DNA from: an uncultured Enterocloster sp.
GTDB taxonomy: Bacteria > Bacillota > Clostridia > Lachnospirales > Lachnospiraceae
Reading direction: 5' to 3'
DNA length: 53,677 nt
Assembly (NCBI GenBank): GCA_944384065.1
Contig: CALWRY010000010.1
Span: forward strand, 1-53,677
The notes below the pieces were generated by a model that saw only the letters and a program-made list of their open reading frames with translations, did no database searches and was not told where the DNA came from. A program made the translations under genes and the position numbers. Positions 6,289 to 14,191 of the stretch are shown here, piece after piece; the first letter of the stretch is position 1; each line of letters starts with the position of its first letter.

Positions 6289-8034
6289 TTAATGCTGATT
6301 AATGCTCCGCTTCACATAGGTGGTGTGCAGCAGGTGGTGTGCCCGGGAGCTTCCGGGCTTGCCCAGATAGGTATCGTAGAGCTCCTTGACGGCCGGATTC
6401 TCGTGGGACTTGCGGATGGGGTTCGCCGCGTCGCTGTCATAGAGAACCTTGGCCCGCAGGGCGCGGATATCCGTGGTGTTGCGCACGTAGCCGGGCTGCT
6501 GGGGCTGTCCGCCGCCGTTTACACAGCCGCCGGGGCATCCCATAATCTCAATGAAATGGTAATTTGCCTCGCCGGATTTGACTTTATTGAGCAGCTCTCT
6601 GGCGTTGCCCAGGCCGGAGGCCACCGCTACCTTTACCTCCATGCCAGCCACATTGTAGGAGGCCTCCTTGATGCCCTTGGTTCCCCGGACCTCGGTGAAG
6701 TCAAGCTTCGGAAGCTCCTCGCCGGTCAGGGTCTCCACAGCGGTACGGAGGGCTGCCTCCATCACGCCGCCGGTAGCGCCGAAGATAACGCCGGCGCCGG
6801 AGCCGAGGCCTAAGGGCTCATCGAACTTCTCGTCGGGCAGCTCCAGGAAACGGATGCGGGCCTTCTTAATCATGCGGGCCAGCTCCCTGGTGGTGATGGA
6901 GATATCTACATCCGGCACGCCGTTGGCGTCCTCGTTGTCCCGTCCAATCTCAAATTTCTTGGCCGTACAGGGCATCACGCTGACGCTGACGATATCCTTG
7001 GGGTCAATGCCCATCTTCTCCGCATAGTAGGACTTTACAATGGCGCCGAACATCTGCTGGGGAGACTTGCAGGAGGACAGATTCTCGGTCATATCCGGGA
7101 AATAGTGCTCGCAGTATTTTACCCAGCCGGGGGAGCAGGAGGTGATGAGGGGCAGGACGCCGCCGTTCTGCACACGGTCAATAAACTCGTGGGCCTCCTC
7201 CATGATGGTAAGGTCTGCGGAGAAGTCCGTATCAAATACCTTGTCAAAGCCCAGACGCCGCAGGGCGGCTGCCATCTTGCCCTCTACGTTGGTGCCGATG
7301 GGAAGGCCAAACTCCTCGCCGAGAGCGGCGCGGACAGCGGGTGCGGTCTGTACAATTACATGCTTCTTCGGGTCCGCGATGGCCGCGAACACTTCCTCGG
7401 TGCAGTCCTTCTCCTGAAGGGCGCCGGTGGGACATACGGCGATACACTGGCCGCAGGACACACAGGAGGTCTCTCCCAGCCCCATGCCGAAGGCGGAGCC
7501 AATCTCCGTGGCAAAGCCGCGGTTGTTGGCGCCGATAACGCCGATTCCCTGTACATTCTCACAGACAGCCACGCAGCGGCGGCAGAGGATGCACTTGCTG
7601 TTGTCGCGAATCATATGAGCTGCGGAATCATCAATCTCCGTGGCGCTCACCTCGCCGTCATAATAGCCCTCGTCCTCCACGCCCAGGTCGTGGGCCAGCT
7701 CCTGGAGCTCGCAGTGTCCGCTGCGCACGCAGGAGAGGCAGGAACGGTTGTGGTTGGAGAGAAGAAGCTGGACGGTCTTCTTGCGGGAATCCATAACCCG
7801 GGGGGTGTTGGTGAACACCTCCATGCCCTCCTCTGCCGGGTAGACGCAGGAGGTGACCAGCTTTCCATTTTTCAGCTCTACAATACAAACGCGGCAGGCG
7901 CCGATTTCATTGATTTCCTTTAAGAAGCAGAGCGTAGGAATCTCAATATGGGCCAGCCTTGCGGCCTCCAGGATGGTAGAACCCTTGGGAGCCGTAACTT
8001 CAATGCCGTTGATTTTAAGATTAATAGTCTCCAT
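6289..8034 (-). CDS. hydA: [FeFe]-hydrogenase catalytic subunit HydA (HndD-type)
   Basis: A 581-aa catalytic subunit of the NAD-linked, electron-bifurcating type hydrogenase. It has an N-terminal [2Fe-2S] ferredoxin domain (Cys near 36, 47, 50, 63), the His-ligated cluster region CxxCxxxxxC around HNRSCLSCVRSGHC, and two [4Fe-4S] motifs (CILCRRCVAVC, CVSCGQCIAVCP). The H-cluster domain has TSCSPGW (about 298), MPCTAKKFE (about 353) and EIMGCPGGCVNGGGQP (about 500). TSCSPGW carries Ser where many monomeric enzymes have a second Cys; this is common in Hnd-type subunits. It is the last gene of hydC-ATPase-hndB-hydB-hydA. With HydB and HydC it is expected to make H2 from NADH plus reduced ferredoxin in the cytoplasm. 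GGGAGG precedes the ATG. Confidence 0.95.
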   Translation of the reverse strand: METINLKINGIEVTAPKGSTILEAARLAHIEIPTLCFLKEINEIGACRVCIVELKNGKLVTSCVYPAEEGMEVFTNTPRVMDSRKKTVQLLLSNHNRSCLSCVRSGHCELQELAHDLGVEDEGYYDGEVSATEIDDSAAHMIRDNSKCILCRRCVAVCENVQGIGVIGANNRGFATEIGSAFGMGLGETSCVSCGQCIAVCPTGALQEKDCTEEVFAAIADPKKHVIVQTAPAVRAALGEEFGLPIGTNVEGKMAAALRRLGFDKVFDTDFSADLTIMEEAHEFIDRVQNGGVLPLITSCSPGWVKYCEHYFPDMTENLSSCKSPQQMFGAIVKSYYAEKMGIDPKDIVSVSVMPCTAKKFEIGRDNEDANGVPDVDISITTRELARMIKKARIRFLELPDEKFDEPLGLGSGAGVIFGATGGVMEAALRTAVETLTGEELPKLDFTEVRGTKGIKEASYNVAGMEVKVAVASGLGNARELLNKVKSGEANYHFIEIMGCPGGCVNGGGQPQQPGYVRNTTDIRALRAKVLYDSDAANPIRKSHENPAVKELYDTYLGKPGSSRAHHLLHTTYVKRSINQH

Positions 8035-8052
8035 GTTCGATTCTCCCTCCCT

Positions 8053-9843
8053 TTATCGCTTATAGATGGCGCCGAACTTACACTTCTCCATGCAGGCGCC
8101 GCACTTGATACACTTGTTCTGGTCGATGACATGGGGATTCTTCACGGAGCCGATGATGGCGCCGGCCGGGCAGGTTCTCGCGCAGAGCGTACAGCCGCGG
8201 CACTTATCCCTGTCAATGTTGTAGGAGAGCAGAGCCTTGCAGACTCCGGCGGGACAGCGCTTCTCCTTGATGTGGGCCTCATACTCGTCACGGAAATACC
8301 GCAGAGTGGAGAGAACCGGGTTGGGAGCCGTCTGGCCCAGTCCGCACAGGGAGTTGGCCTTTACATAATGGCACAGCTCCTCCAGCTTGTCTAAGTCTTC
8401 CATAGTGGCCTGACCCTTGGTAATCTTGGTCAGAATCTCCAGCATGCGCTTGGTGCCGATACGGCAGGCCGTACATTTTCCGCAGGACTCCTCCACGGTG
8501 AATTCCAGGAAGAACTTAGCGATATCCACCATACAGTCGTCCTCATCCATAACAATCAGTCCGCCGGAGCCCATCATGGAGCCGATGGCGATCAGGTTGT
8601 CGTAATCGATGGGAACATCAAAGTGCTCTGCTGGGATACAGCCGCCGGAGGGGCCGCCGGTCTGGGCTGCCTTGAACTTCTTGCCGCCGGGGATGCCGCC
8701 GCCGATTTCCTCGATAACCGTGCGCAGCGTGGTTCCCATGGGAACCTCCACCAGGCCGGTGTTGTTGATTTTTCCGCCCAGTGCAAAGACCTTGGTTCCC
8801 TTGGACTTCTCTGTTCCCATGGAGGCAAACCACTCGGGTCCGTTTAAGATAATCTGGGGGATATTGGCGTAGGTCTCTACGTTGTTCAGGATACTGGGCT
8901 TTCCAAAGAGTCCCTTCTGTGCAGGGAAGGGAGGTCTGGGTCTGGGCTCGCCTCTCTTGCCCTCGATGGAGGTCATAAGAGCCGTCTCCTCGCCGCAGAC
9001 AAAGGCGCCGGCTCCGAGACGCAGGTCGATGTCAAAATCAAATCCCGTGCCGAAAATATTCTTCCCCAGGAGCTCCATCTCGCGGGCCTGCTTGATAGCA
9101 ATCTTTAAGCGCTCCACAGCGATGGGGTACTCCGCGCGGACGTATATGTAGCCCTGATTTGCGCCGATGGCATAGCCTGCAATGGCCATAGCCTCCAGCA
9201 CCGCGTGGGGGTCGCCCTCCAGCACGGAGCGGTCCATGAATGCGCCGGGGTCGCCCTCGTCCGCATTGCAGCAGACATACTTCTGGTCCGCATCATTCTG
9301 CTTGCAGAGCTTCCACTTAAGGCCAGTGGGGAAGCCCGCGCCGCCGCGGCCCCTGAGGCCTGCGTCCAGAAGGGTCTGGATGACATCGTCGGGGGTCATC
9401 TCGGTGAGAACCTTGCCCAGGGCCTGGTAGCCGCCAGTGCCGATATACTCTTCGATGTTCTCCGGATTGATAACGCCGCAGTTGCGCAGGGCAATCCGGT
9501 GCTGCTTCTTGTAGAAATCCGTGTCGCTTAAAGCCTTGATGCCGCCGGAGGGGCTTACGGTCTCCTGGTAGAGAAGACGGGTAACCGGACGGCCCTTTAA
9601 CAGGTGCTCGGACACAATCTCCGGAACATCCCCGGGCTGCACCATGGAATAAAAGGTGGCGTCGGGGTAGACAATCATAATGGGGCCGAGGGCGCAGAGA
9701 CCATGGCATCCAGTCTCAACCACAGCCACCTCGTCTGAGAGACCCTGGCGCTCAATCTCCGCTTTCAGTGCTTCCATGATTTGGGGGCTTCCGGAGGACG
9801 TACATCCGGTGCCGCCGCAGACTAATACGTGTGAACGATACAT
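8053..9843 (-). CDS. hydB: HydB/NuoF-like NADH-binding hydrogenase subunit
   Basis: A 596-aa flavoprotein subunit. The N-terminus is a thioredoxin-like [2Fe-2S] domain (CGGTGC, then TGCHGLC). The NuoF core has RGRGGAGFPTGLKWK, the FMN/NADH glycine-rich site, CNADEGDPGAFMDR and VCGEETAL. The [4Fe-4S] motif ESCGKCTACRIG (about 454) is followed by SLCGLGQ. Two C-terminal [4Fe-4S] motifs close it: CRGCTLCARTCP and CIKCGACMEKC. This extra ferredoxin tail distinguishes HydB/HndC from respiratory NuoF. It oxidises NADH and is the proposed site of flavin-based bifurcation in this family. It lies 18 nt upstream of hydA with a strong AAGGAGG site. Confidence 0.95.
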   Translation of the reverse strand: MYRSHVLVCGGTGCTSSGSPQIMEALKAEIERQGLSDEVAVVETGCHGLCALGPIMIVYPDATFYSMVQPGDVPEIVSEHLLKGRPVTRLLYQETVSPSGGIKALSDTDFYKKQHRIALRNCGVINPENIEEYIGTGGYQALGKVLTEMTPDDVIQTLLDAGLRGRGGAGFPTGLKWKLCKQNDADQKYVCCNADEGDPGAFMDRSVLEGDPHAVLEAMAIAGYAIGANQGYIYVRAEYPIAVERLKIAIKQAREMELLGKNIFGTGFDFDIDLRLGAGAFVCGEETALMTSIEGKRGEPRPRPPFPAQKGLFGKPSILNNVETYANIPQIILNGPEWFASMGTEKSKGTKVFALGGKINNTGLVEVPMGTTLRTVIEEIGGGIPGGKKFKAAQTGGPSGGCIPAEHFDVPIDYDNLIAIGSMMGSGGLIVMDEDDCMVDIAKFFLEFTVEESCGKCTACRIGTKRMLEILTKITKGQATMEDLDKLEELCHYVKANSLCGLGQTAPNPVLSTLRYFRDEYEAHIKEKRCPAGVCKALLSYNIDRDKCRGCTLCARTCPAGAIIGSVKNPHVIDQNKCIKCGACMEKCKFGAIYKR

Positions 9844-9857
9844 GATGCTTTCCTCCT

Positions 9858-10235
9858 TTACTTCATTCCAGTGGCGCCCATGGTGTATTTCTCAACGGGA
9901 TGTCCGCCGATTAAGTGGCGCTCCACTACCTCCAGGGCTTTATCCGGGTTCATCTTCACATAGGTAACCTTTTCCTTGCCGGGCTCCATGACCTCCACAA
10001 TGGGCTCATACTGGCACAGGCCTATGCAGCCGGTCTGGGTTACGGAAACCTTGTCCGTAAGTCCGCGGGTCTGTACCTCCTGGGCAAGAGTGTTAAGGAC
10101 CGGTCTGGCGCCTGCCGCAATTCCGCAGGTAGCCATGCCAACCACAACCCGGATATGGTTGTGGTCCTCAGCCCGGAGATTTACCTGGCTCTGCATCCGG
10201 TCTCTGATTGCTTTTAATTCTGCTAATGTTTTCAT
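9858..10235 (-). CDS. HndB-like (2Fe-2S) ferredoxin-domain protein
   Basis: A 125-aa protein with a single thioredoxin-like [2Fe-2S] domain: GMATCGIAAGA gives the first cysteine and TQTGCIGLCQYEP the C-x-x-x-C pair. It corresponds in position and size to HndB of the Hnd (NuoE-ferredoxin-NuoF-hydrogenase) operons and resembles the N-terminus of HydB. The first-pair spacing is unusual in that only one Cys is visible near residue 36. The start at 10235 is chosen because AGGAGGAGC sits just before it; the open frame extends 16 codons further without a ribosome site. An electron-carrier role is inferred. Confidence 0.85.
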   Translation of the reverse strand: MKTLAELKAIRDRMQSQVNLRAEDHNHIRVVVGMATCGIAAGARPVLNTLAQEVQTRGLTDKVSVTQTGCIGLCQYEPIVEVMEPGKEKVTYVKMNPDKALEVVERHLIGGHPVEKYTMGATGMK

Positions 10236-10286
10236 GCAATGCTCCTCCTGGTTATGCGTACTTTTATGAAGTACCGGGGCCATCTG

Positions 10287-10844
10287 TCACAGAATGGCTC
10301 CCTTGTCAGTTTCCTGCTGATTTTCTTTTAAATATTCCATGATGTACTGGGACACCTCCGGTGCGTCTAGGGGGACCCCGTCCAGAATCTCCCGCATCTC
10401 CCTGGTATCCAGGGTGAAGGAGGCGTCATTAAAGGTGTAGGTGTAGCAAAAATCTGTGTCTGGGTGATAGACAATCAGATTATGTATGGTGGCGTTCATA
10501 TCTCCCAGAGGCATCCGGTCGATGTGGGAGAGCCCAAACACGGCGGTGACAGTGGTCCCCTTTCCCGGCTCCGACTGGATGGAGAAGCTGCCGCCGGTAC
10601 TCTCTGCGGCAAACTTGAAAAAGGGAATTCCCAGTCCCACCTTACGGGTGGTTCGGGTAGTAAAGAAGGGGTCTGTGACATGGGAGACCTGCTCCGGCGT
10701 CATGCCGCAGCCATCGTCCGCAATGACAATGGCCAGCCGGTCCCGGGCTTCATCTACCGTGACCCGAATCTCTACCAGGGAAGCGCCTGCTCTGGTAGAA
10801 TTCTCCGATACATCCAATACATTCAGTGAAATCTCCGGCAGCAT
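10287..10844 (-). CDS. Stand-alone HATPase_c-domain protein in the hyd operon
   Basis: A 185-aa protein with a GHKL ATP-binding fold but no histidine-phosphorylation or transmembrane domain. The N-box lies in SLNVLDVSENSTRAGA, the G1 box in IVIADDGCGMT, the F-box in DPFFTTR and the G2 box in VGLGIPFF. The last 80 residues are a poorly conserved tail. It lies between hydC and the hndB-like gene. A similar ATPase gene sits at this place in many clostridial hyd operons, and a second one is in the divergent sensory locus. The function is not established; signalling or partner switching is possible. It begins 5 nt after the hydC stop. Confidence 0.85.
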   Translation of the reverse strand: MLPEISLNVLDVSENSTRAGASLVEIRVTVDEARDRLAIVIADDGCGMTPEQVSHVTDPFFTTRTTRKVGLGIPFFKFAAESTGGSFSIQSEPGKGTTVTAVFGLSHIDRMPLGDMNATIHNLIVYHPDTDFCYTYTFNDASFTLDTREMREILDGVPLDAPEVSQYIMEYLKENQQETDKGAIL

Positions 10845-10849
10845 AGGCT

Positions 10850-11344
10850 TTAATTGTACTTGGCCAGAATGCCGGGCACGTCGTCGGGGGTAAGTCTTCC
10901 GTAGACCTCTCCGTTAATCATCATAACAGGGGCAAGTCCGCAGGCGCCTACGCAGCGGCAGGAATCCAGAGAGAATTTCCCGTCCGGCGTACACTCGCCA
11001 TTGGTGATGCCTAAAATCTCTTCCAGCTTCTTGAAAATCTCGCCGGAGCCCTTTACATAGCAGGCAGTTCCAAGACAGACGGAAATTTTGTATTTGCCCT
11101 TGGGCTGCAGGGCAAATTGGGCATAAAATGTGGCAACCCCATAGACCTTCTCCAGGGGAATGCCCATCTCGTCCGATATCATGGTCTGCACTTCAATGGG
11201 AAGATATCCGTAGATATCCTGGGCCTTCTGCATAACCGGCATCAGGGCGCCGGGCTCACTCTTAAGCTCGGCGATAGCGGCCTTTAATTCCGCTTCCTGC
11301 TCAGGGGTTCCGCTGAAGGGAACGGTTTGTTTTTTGCAAGCCAT
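10850..11344 (-). CDS. hydC: HydC/NuoE-like [2Fe-2S] hydrogenase subunit
   Basis: A 164-aa thioredoxin-like ferredoxin subunit. Conserved helices include KAQDIYGYLPIEVQTMI and EKVYGVATFYAQF, and the four cluster cysteines are in VCLGTACYVKGS and RCVGACGLAPVM. The N-terminal MACKKQTVPF is short. It is the first gene of the hydrogenase operon and would pass electrons between HydB and HydA. GGAGGT lies upstream of the ATG. The intergenic region ahead has a candidate Rex site. Confidence 0.94.
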   Translation of the reverse strand: MACKKQTVPFSGTPEQEAELKAAIAELKSEPGALMPVMQKAQDIYGYLPIEVQTMISDEMGIPLEKVYGVATFYAQFALQPKGKYKISVCLGTACYVKGSGEIFKKLEEILGITNGECTPDGKFSLDSCRCVGACGLAPVMMINGEVYGRLTPDDVPGILAKYN

Positions 11345-11457
11345 CGTTTGTTGACCTCCTTGTTGTGGTGTGTGCTAGCAGCAAGCTTGAACTGCTGCGT
11401 AGATTGTGCAATATATCTATACTTTATCATAACTTTAAAAAAAAATCTACTGTTTTT

Positions 11458-11475
11458 TTGTGAAAAATATATCAA
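11458..11475. promoter_or_regulatory. Candidate Rex (NADH/NAD+ sensor) operator
   Basis: TTGTGAAAAATATATCAA resembles the Gram-positive Rex dyad TTGTTAA-N4-TTAACAA, with about 11 of 14 defined positions matching. It lies between hydC and the divergent sensory-hydrogenase locus. Rex control of hydrogenase operons is known in Clostridia; this particular site is inference and its right half is weak. Confidence 0.35.
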
Positions 11476-11508
11476 TCTGCGGATAAATCAGAACGTCAGG
11501 AAAAAGTG

Positions 11509-11537
11509 TTGAAAAAGGGGTAAAGGAATGGTATTCT
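11509..11537 (+). promoter_or_regulatory. Promoter of the DRTGG/HydS-like/SbcCD operon
   Basis: TTGAAA (11509-11514), 17-nt spacer, TATTCT (11532-11537). The leader to the first ATG contains GCCGCTGCC/GGCAGCGGC-like complementarity around 11570-11592 (GGCTGCTTAGAGGCAGC). Confidence 0.55.
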
Positions 11538-11616
11538 AATTGTATTAGTTTCGGTACAATCCGAAGGCGCGGCTGCTTAGAGGCAGCGGCCGGAAATATA
11601 ATTAGGGAGGCTGTGT

Positions 11617-11964
11617 ATGACGGTTAGGGACGCAAAGGACATTTTGGGCGCCAGAGTGCTGGCGGGGGAAGACCTCTTGGACCAGGAGGTGCGGTCGGCC
11701 TGCGGTTCTGATATGATGAGCGATGTGCTGGCATTTTCAAAGGACCACTCGATTCTGCTCACGGGGCTGTGCAATCCCCAGGTGATACGGACGGCGGAGA
11801 TGCTTGATATTGTCTGTATTATCTTTATCCGGGGAAAGAAGCCGGACGAATCCATGCTGGAGATGGCAAGGGAGCGGGGGCTGGTGATTCTTGCCACGGG
11901 GCACCGGATGTTTTCCGCCTGCGGCATGCTCTATAAGGCCGGGCTTGGGAGCGGGGCCATCTGA
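11617..11964 (+). CDS. DRTGG-domain protein (first copy)
   Basis: A 115-aa single-domain protein of the DRTGG family, a fold also found in phosphotransacetylases and CBS-linked proteins. The conserved blocks are VRDAKDILGARVLAGEDLL, DVLAFSKDHSILLTGL, QVIRTAEMLDIVCIIFIRGK and a C-terminal GLVILATGHRMFSACGMLY. A second DRTGG protein lies four genes down, on the other side of the HydS-like gene. DRTGG domains are thought to bind ligands; none is known here. GGGAGG precedes the ATG. It is the first gene of the plus-strand operon. Confidence 0.85.
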   Translation: MTVRDAKDILGARVLAGEDLLDQEVRSACGSDMMSDVLAFSKDHSILLTGLCNPQVIRTAEMLDIVCIIFIRGKKPDESMLEMARERGLVILATGHRMFSACGMLYKAGLGSGAI

Positions 11965-12011
11965 GGCAGTATGCCTGTATTTGACAGAATTGACAGAAGG
12001 GAACGTAATAT

Positions 12012-12434
12012 ATGGAGGACGCAATTGTTTTAACCTATGATATACCCGCTGACGACTTTACCCGGGCAGGGGAGGCCAGCAGCGATGTGAAGCGCAAGCT
12101 CAAACAGATGGGGGTGGGACCGGATGCCATCCGCAAGGTGGCCATTGCCATGTATGAGGGGGAGATAAACATGGTAATCCACGCCAAGGGCGGACAGATT
12201 ACGGTGGAGATTACCCCGGAGCAGATTCGGATGATACTTGCGGACGTGGGGCCGGGAATTCCCGATGTGGAGCTGGCTATGCAGGCCGGATATTCCACGG
12301 CGCCGGATGAGGTCCGCTCCCTGGGCTTTGGGGCGGGCATGGGCCTTCCCAATATGAAGAAATATACGGACGAGATGAGTATTGATACTCGGATTGGAGA
12401 GGGGACCACCATCACCATGGCCGTCCGGCTTTAA
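12012..12434 (+). CDS. RsbW/SpoIIAB-like ATP-binding protein
   Basis: A 140-aa GHKL ATPase resembling anti-sigma-factor kinases. VAIAMYEGEINMVIHAKGG carries the N-box (E and N spaced as in RsbW), ILADVGPGIPD is the G1 box and SLGFGAGMGLPNMKK the G2 box with TTI near the end. Unlike histidine kinases it has no dimerisation domain. It sits between DRTGG and HydS-like genes, a conserved gene order in Clostridia. A signalling role with the sensory hydrogenase is inferred; no sigma factor or antagonist is adjacent. Confidence 0.85.
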   Translation: MEDAIVLTYDIPADDFTRAGEASSDVKRKLKQMGVGPDAIRKVAIAMYEGEINMVIHAKGGQITVEITPEQIRMILADVGPGIPDVELAMQAGYSTAPDEVRSLGFGAGMGLPNMKKYTDEMSIDTRIGEGTTITMAVRL

Positions 12435-12452
12435 AGAAACGAGGGATGATTT

Positions 12453-13850
12453 ATGGATAAATTTTACCACTCTGTGCGGCTGGACGAAAATCTGTGCAAG
12501 GGATGCATCACCTGCATCAAGCGATGTCCCACGGAGGCTATCCGGGTGCGCGATGGAAAGGCCCACATTAATAATAAGTTCTGTATTGACTGCGGAGAAT
12601 GCATTCGGGTCTGTCCCCACCACGCAAAGCGGGCAACCTATGACAAGCTGGAGGTTATGAATCAGTATGTCTATAAGGTGGCGCTTCCTGCACCATCCCT
12701 GTACAGCCAGTTCAACAATCTGGACGATGTGAATATTGTGCTGAATGCGCTGATTCAGATGGGGTTTGATGATGTGTTTGAGGTGAGTGCAGCCGCAGAG
12801 CTGGTCTCCGAGGCCACCCGCCAGTATCTTTCGGAGCATGAGGACCAGCTGCCCTTAATCAGCACCGCCTGCCCCTCGGTGGTGCGCCTTATTCGGGTGC
12901 GCTTCCCTAACCTGATTCCCCATCTGCTGCCCTTAAACCCGCCGATTGAGGTGGCTGCGATTTTAGCGGCGCAGAAGGCGTTAAGGGAGACAGGACTTCC
13001 CAGGGAGAAAATCGGCATATTTTTCATTTCCCCCTGTCCCTCCAAGGTGACCTACGTGAAATCTCCCCTGGGGACGGAGAAGAGCCAGGTGGACCACGTG
13101 CTTGCCATCAAGGATGTGTATCCCAGGATTCTCGCCTGCATGAAGGCGGTGGCGGCGCAGGACGATTATCCCATTATCGGCACCTCCGGGAAAATCGGCA
13201 TCAGCTGGGGCCACAGCGGCGGGGAGGCCAGCGGACTGTTTACGGAAAATTATCTTGCGGCGGACGGCATTGAGAATGTCATCCGGGTGCTGGAGGATAT
13301 GGAGGACCAGAAGTTCACGGCCCTGCGGTTTGTGGAGCTGAATGCCTGCAACGGCGGCTGCGTGGGCGGTGTCTTGAATGTGGAGAATCCCTACGTGGCC
13401 CAGGCCAAGCTCAAGCGGCTGCGCAAATATATGCCGGTGGCAAGAAGCCATATGCATGACAGCGAGGAGCCCATTATTCCCTGGACTACCGGGGTGGAGT
13501 ACGAGCCGGTGTTCCGCCTGGGGAATACCATGATGGAGAGCTTCTCCCGCCTCAACCAGGTGGAGCGGCTGATGAAAAAGTTCCCAGGGCTGGACTGCGG
13601 CTCCTGCGGAGCGCCCACCTGCAAGGCGCTGGCAGAGGATATTGTCCGCGGAGAGGCGCGGGAGACGGACTGCGTGTATTATCTGCGGGAGAACCTGCAC
13701 AAGCTCTCCGAGGAGGTGTCCGTGCTGGCGGACGACCTGCACAAGGGGGACCATGAGGGCCAGGAGACCATGCGCATTTTGAAGGAATATATTCAGAGGA
13801 TATCGGAGGAGATGTCCCTGCTTGACAAGAAGGAGGAGGGGAAGGAATGA
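12453..13850 (+). CDS. HydS-like (sensory-type) [FeFe]-hydrogenase
   Basis: A 465-aa protein. Two N-terminal [4Fe-4S] motifs (CKGCITCIKRCP, CIDCGECIRVCP) lead into a diverged H-cluster domain that keeps all four expected cysteine positions: TACPSVV (about 138), SPCPSK (about 193) and NACNGGCVGG (about 299-303). The TACP motif has Ala at the place of the proton-relay Cys, as reported for sensory hydrogenases of group C. A further four-Cys [4Fe-4S] domain DCGSCGAPTC (about 380) follows. The C-terminus is a helical, probably coiled-coil tail (NLHKLSEEVSVLADDL). The PAS domain of classic HydS is missing. It sits among DRTGG, ATPase and PHP genes, divergent from hydCBA. Sensing H2 or redox state is inferred. 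Confidence 0.88.
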   Translation: MDKFYHSVRLDENLCKGCITCIKRCPTEAIRVRDGKAHINNKFCIDCGECIRVCPHHAKRATYDKLEVMNQYVYKVALPAPSLYSQFNNLDDVNIVLNALIQMGFDDVFEVSAAAELVSEATRQYLSEHEDQLPLISTACPSVVRLIRVRFPNLIPHLLPLNPPIEVAAILAAQKALRETGLPREKIGIFFISPCPSKVTYVKSPLGTEKSQVDHVLAIKDVYPRILACMKAVAAQDDYPIIGTSGKIGISWGHSGGEASGLFTENYLAADGIENVIRVLEDMEDQKFTALRFVELNACNGGCVGGVLNVENPYVAQAKLKRLRKYMPVARSHMHDSEEPIIPWTTGVEYEPVFRLGNTMMESFSRLNQVERLMKKFPGLDCGSCGAPTCKALAEDIVRGEARETDCVYYLRENLHKLSEEVSVLADDLHKGDHEGQETMRILKEYIQRISEEMSLLDKKEEGKE

Positions 13851-14191
13851 CCGTACAGGAATTGGCGGACCGGACGGGATTTGAGACGGTAAATATGGGG
13901 GATGAGCCCGAACGGGAGATTGGCGTGCCCTTCTGCTGTGACCTTTTGAGCATTGCCATGAGCCGGGCGCCGGCGGGCTGTGCCTGGGTTACCGTGATGG
14001 GAAATATGAACACGCTGGCGGTGGCAGCGCTGACGGATGCGGCCTGTGTGGTGCTGGCGGAGGGCGCGTCCTTAGACGAGACCGCAGCAAAGAAGGCAGT
14101 GGTTCAGGGAATCACTGTGCTCCGGACGGAGGAGCCTATTTTTGAGGCGGCCTTAAGGATTCATATGCTGCTGGGCGGGCAGGCGTCATGA
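13847..14191 (+). CDS. DRTGG-domain protein (second copy)
   Basis: A 114-aa DRTGG-family protein, shorter in its N-terminal motif than the first copy: MTVQELADRTGFETVNMGD, AWVTVMGNMNTLAVAALTDAA, VVLAEGASLDETAAKKA, ITVLRTEEPIFEAALRIH. Its ATGA overlaps the stop of the HydS-like gene, and its own stop overlaps the PHP gene start, so translation is coupled on both sides. The partnership with the flanking hydrogenase is inferred from this packing. Confidence 0.82.
   Translation: MTVQELADRTGFETVNMGDEPEREIGVPFCCDLLSIAMSRAPAGCAWVTVMGNMNTLAVAALTDAACVVLAEGASLDETAAKKAVVQGITVLRTEEPIFEAALRIHMLLGGQAS

Noticed and set aside
7105-7923. A 272-codon plus-strand open frame opposite hydA
   Set aside because: It lies wholly antisense to a gene with clear motifs and mirrors its high-GC third positions; no known domain.
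12453-13850. Reading the HydS-like protein as a second catalytic hydrogenase
   Set aside because: TACPSVV, SPCPSK and CNGGC differ strongly from catalytic motifs, and the neighbours are regulatory in type.
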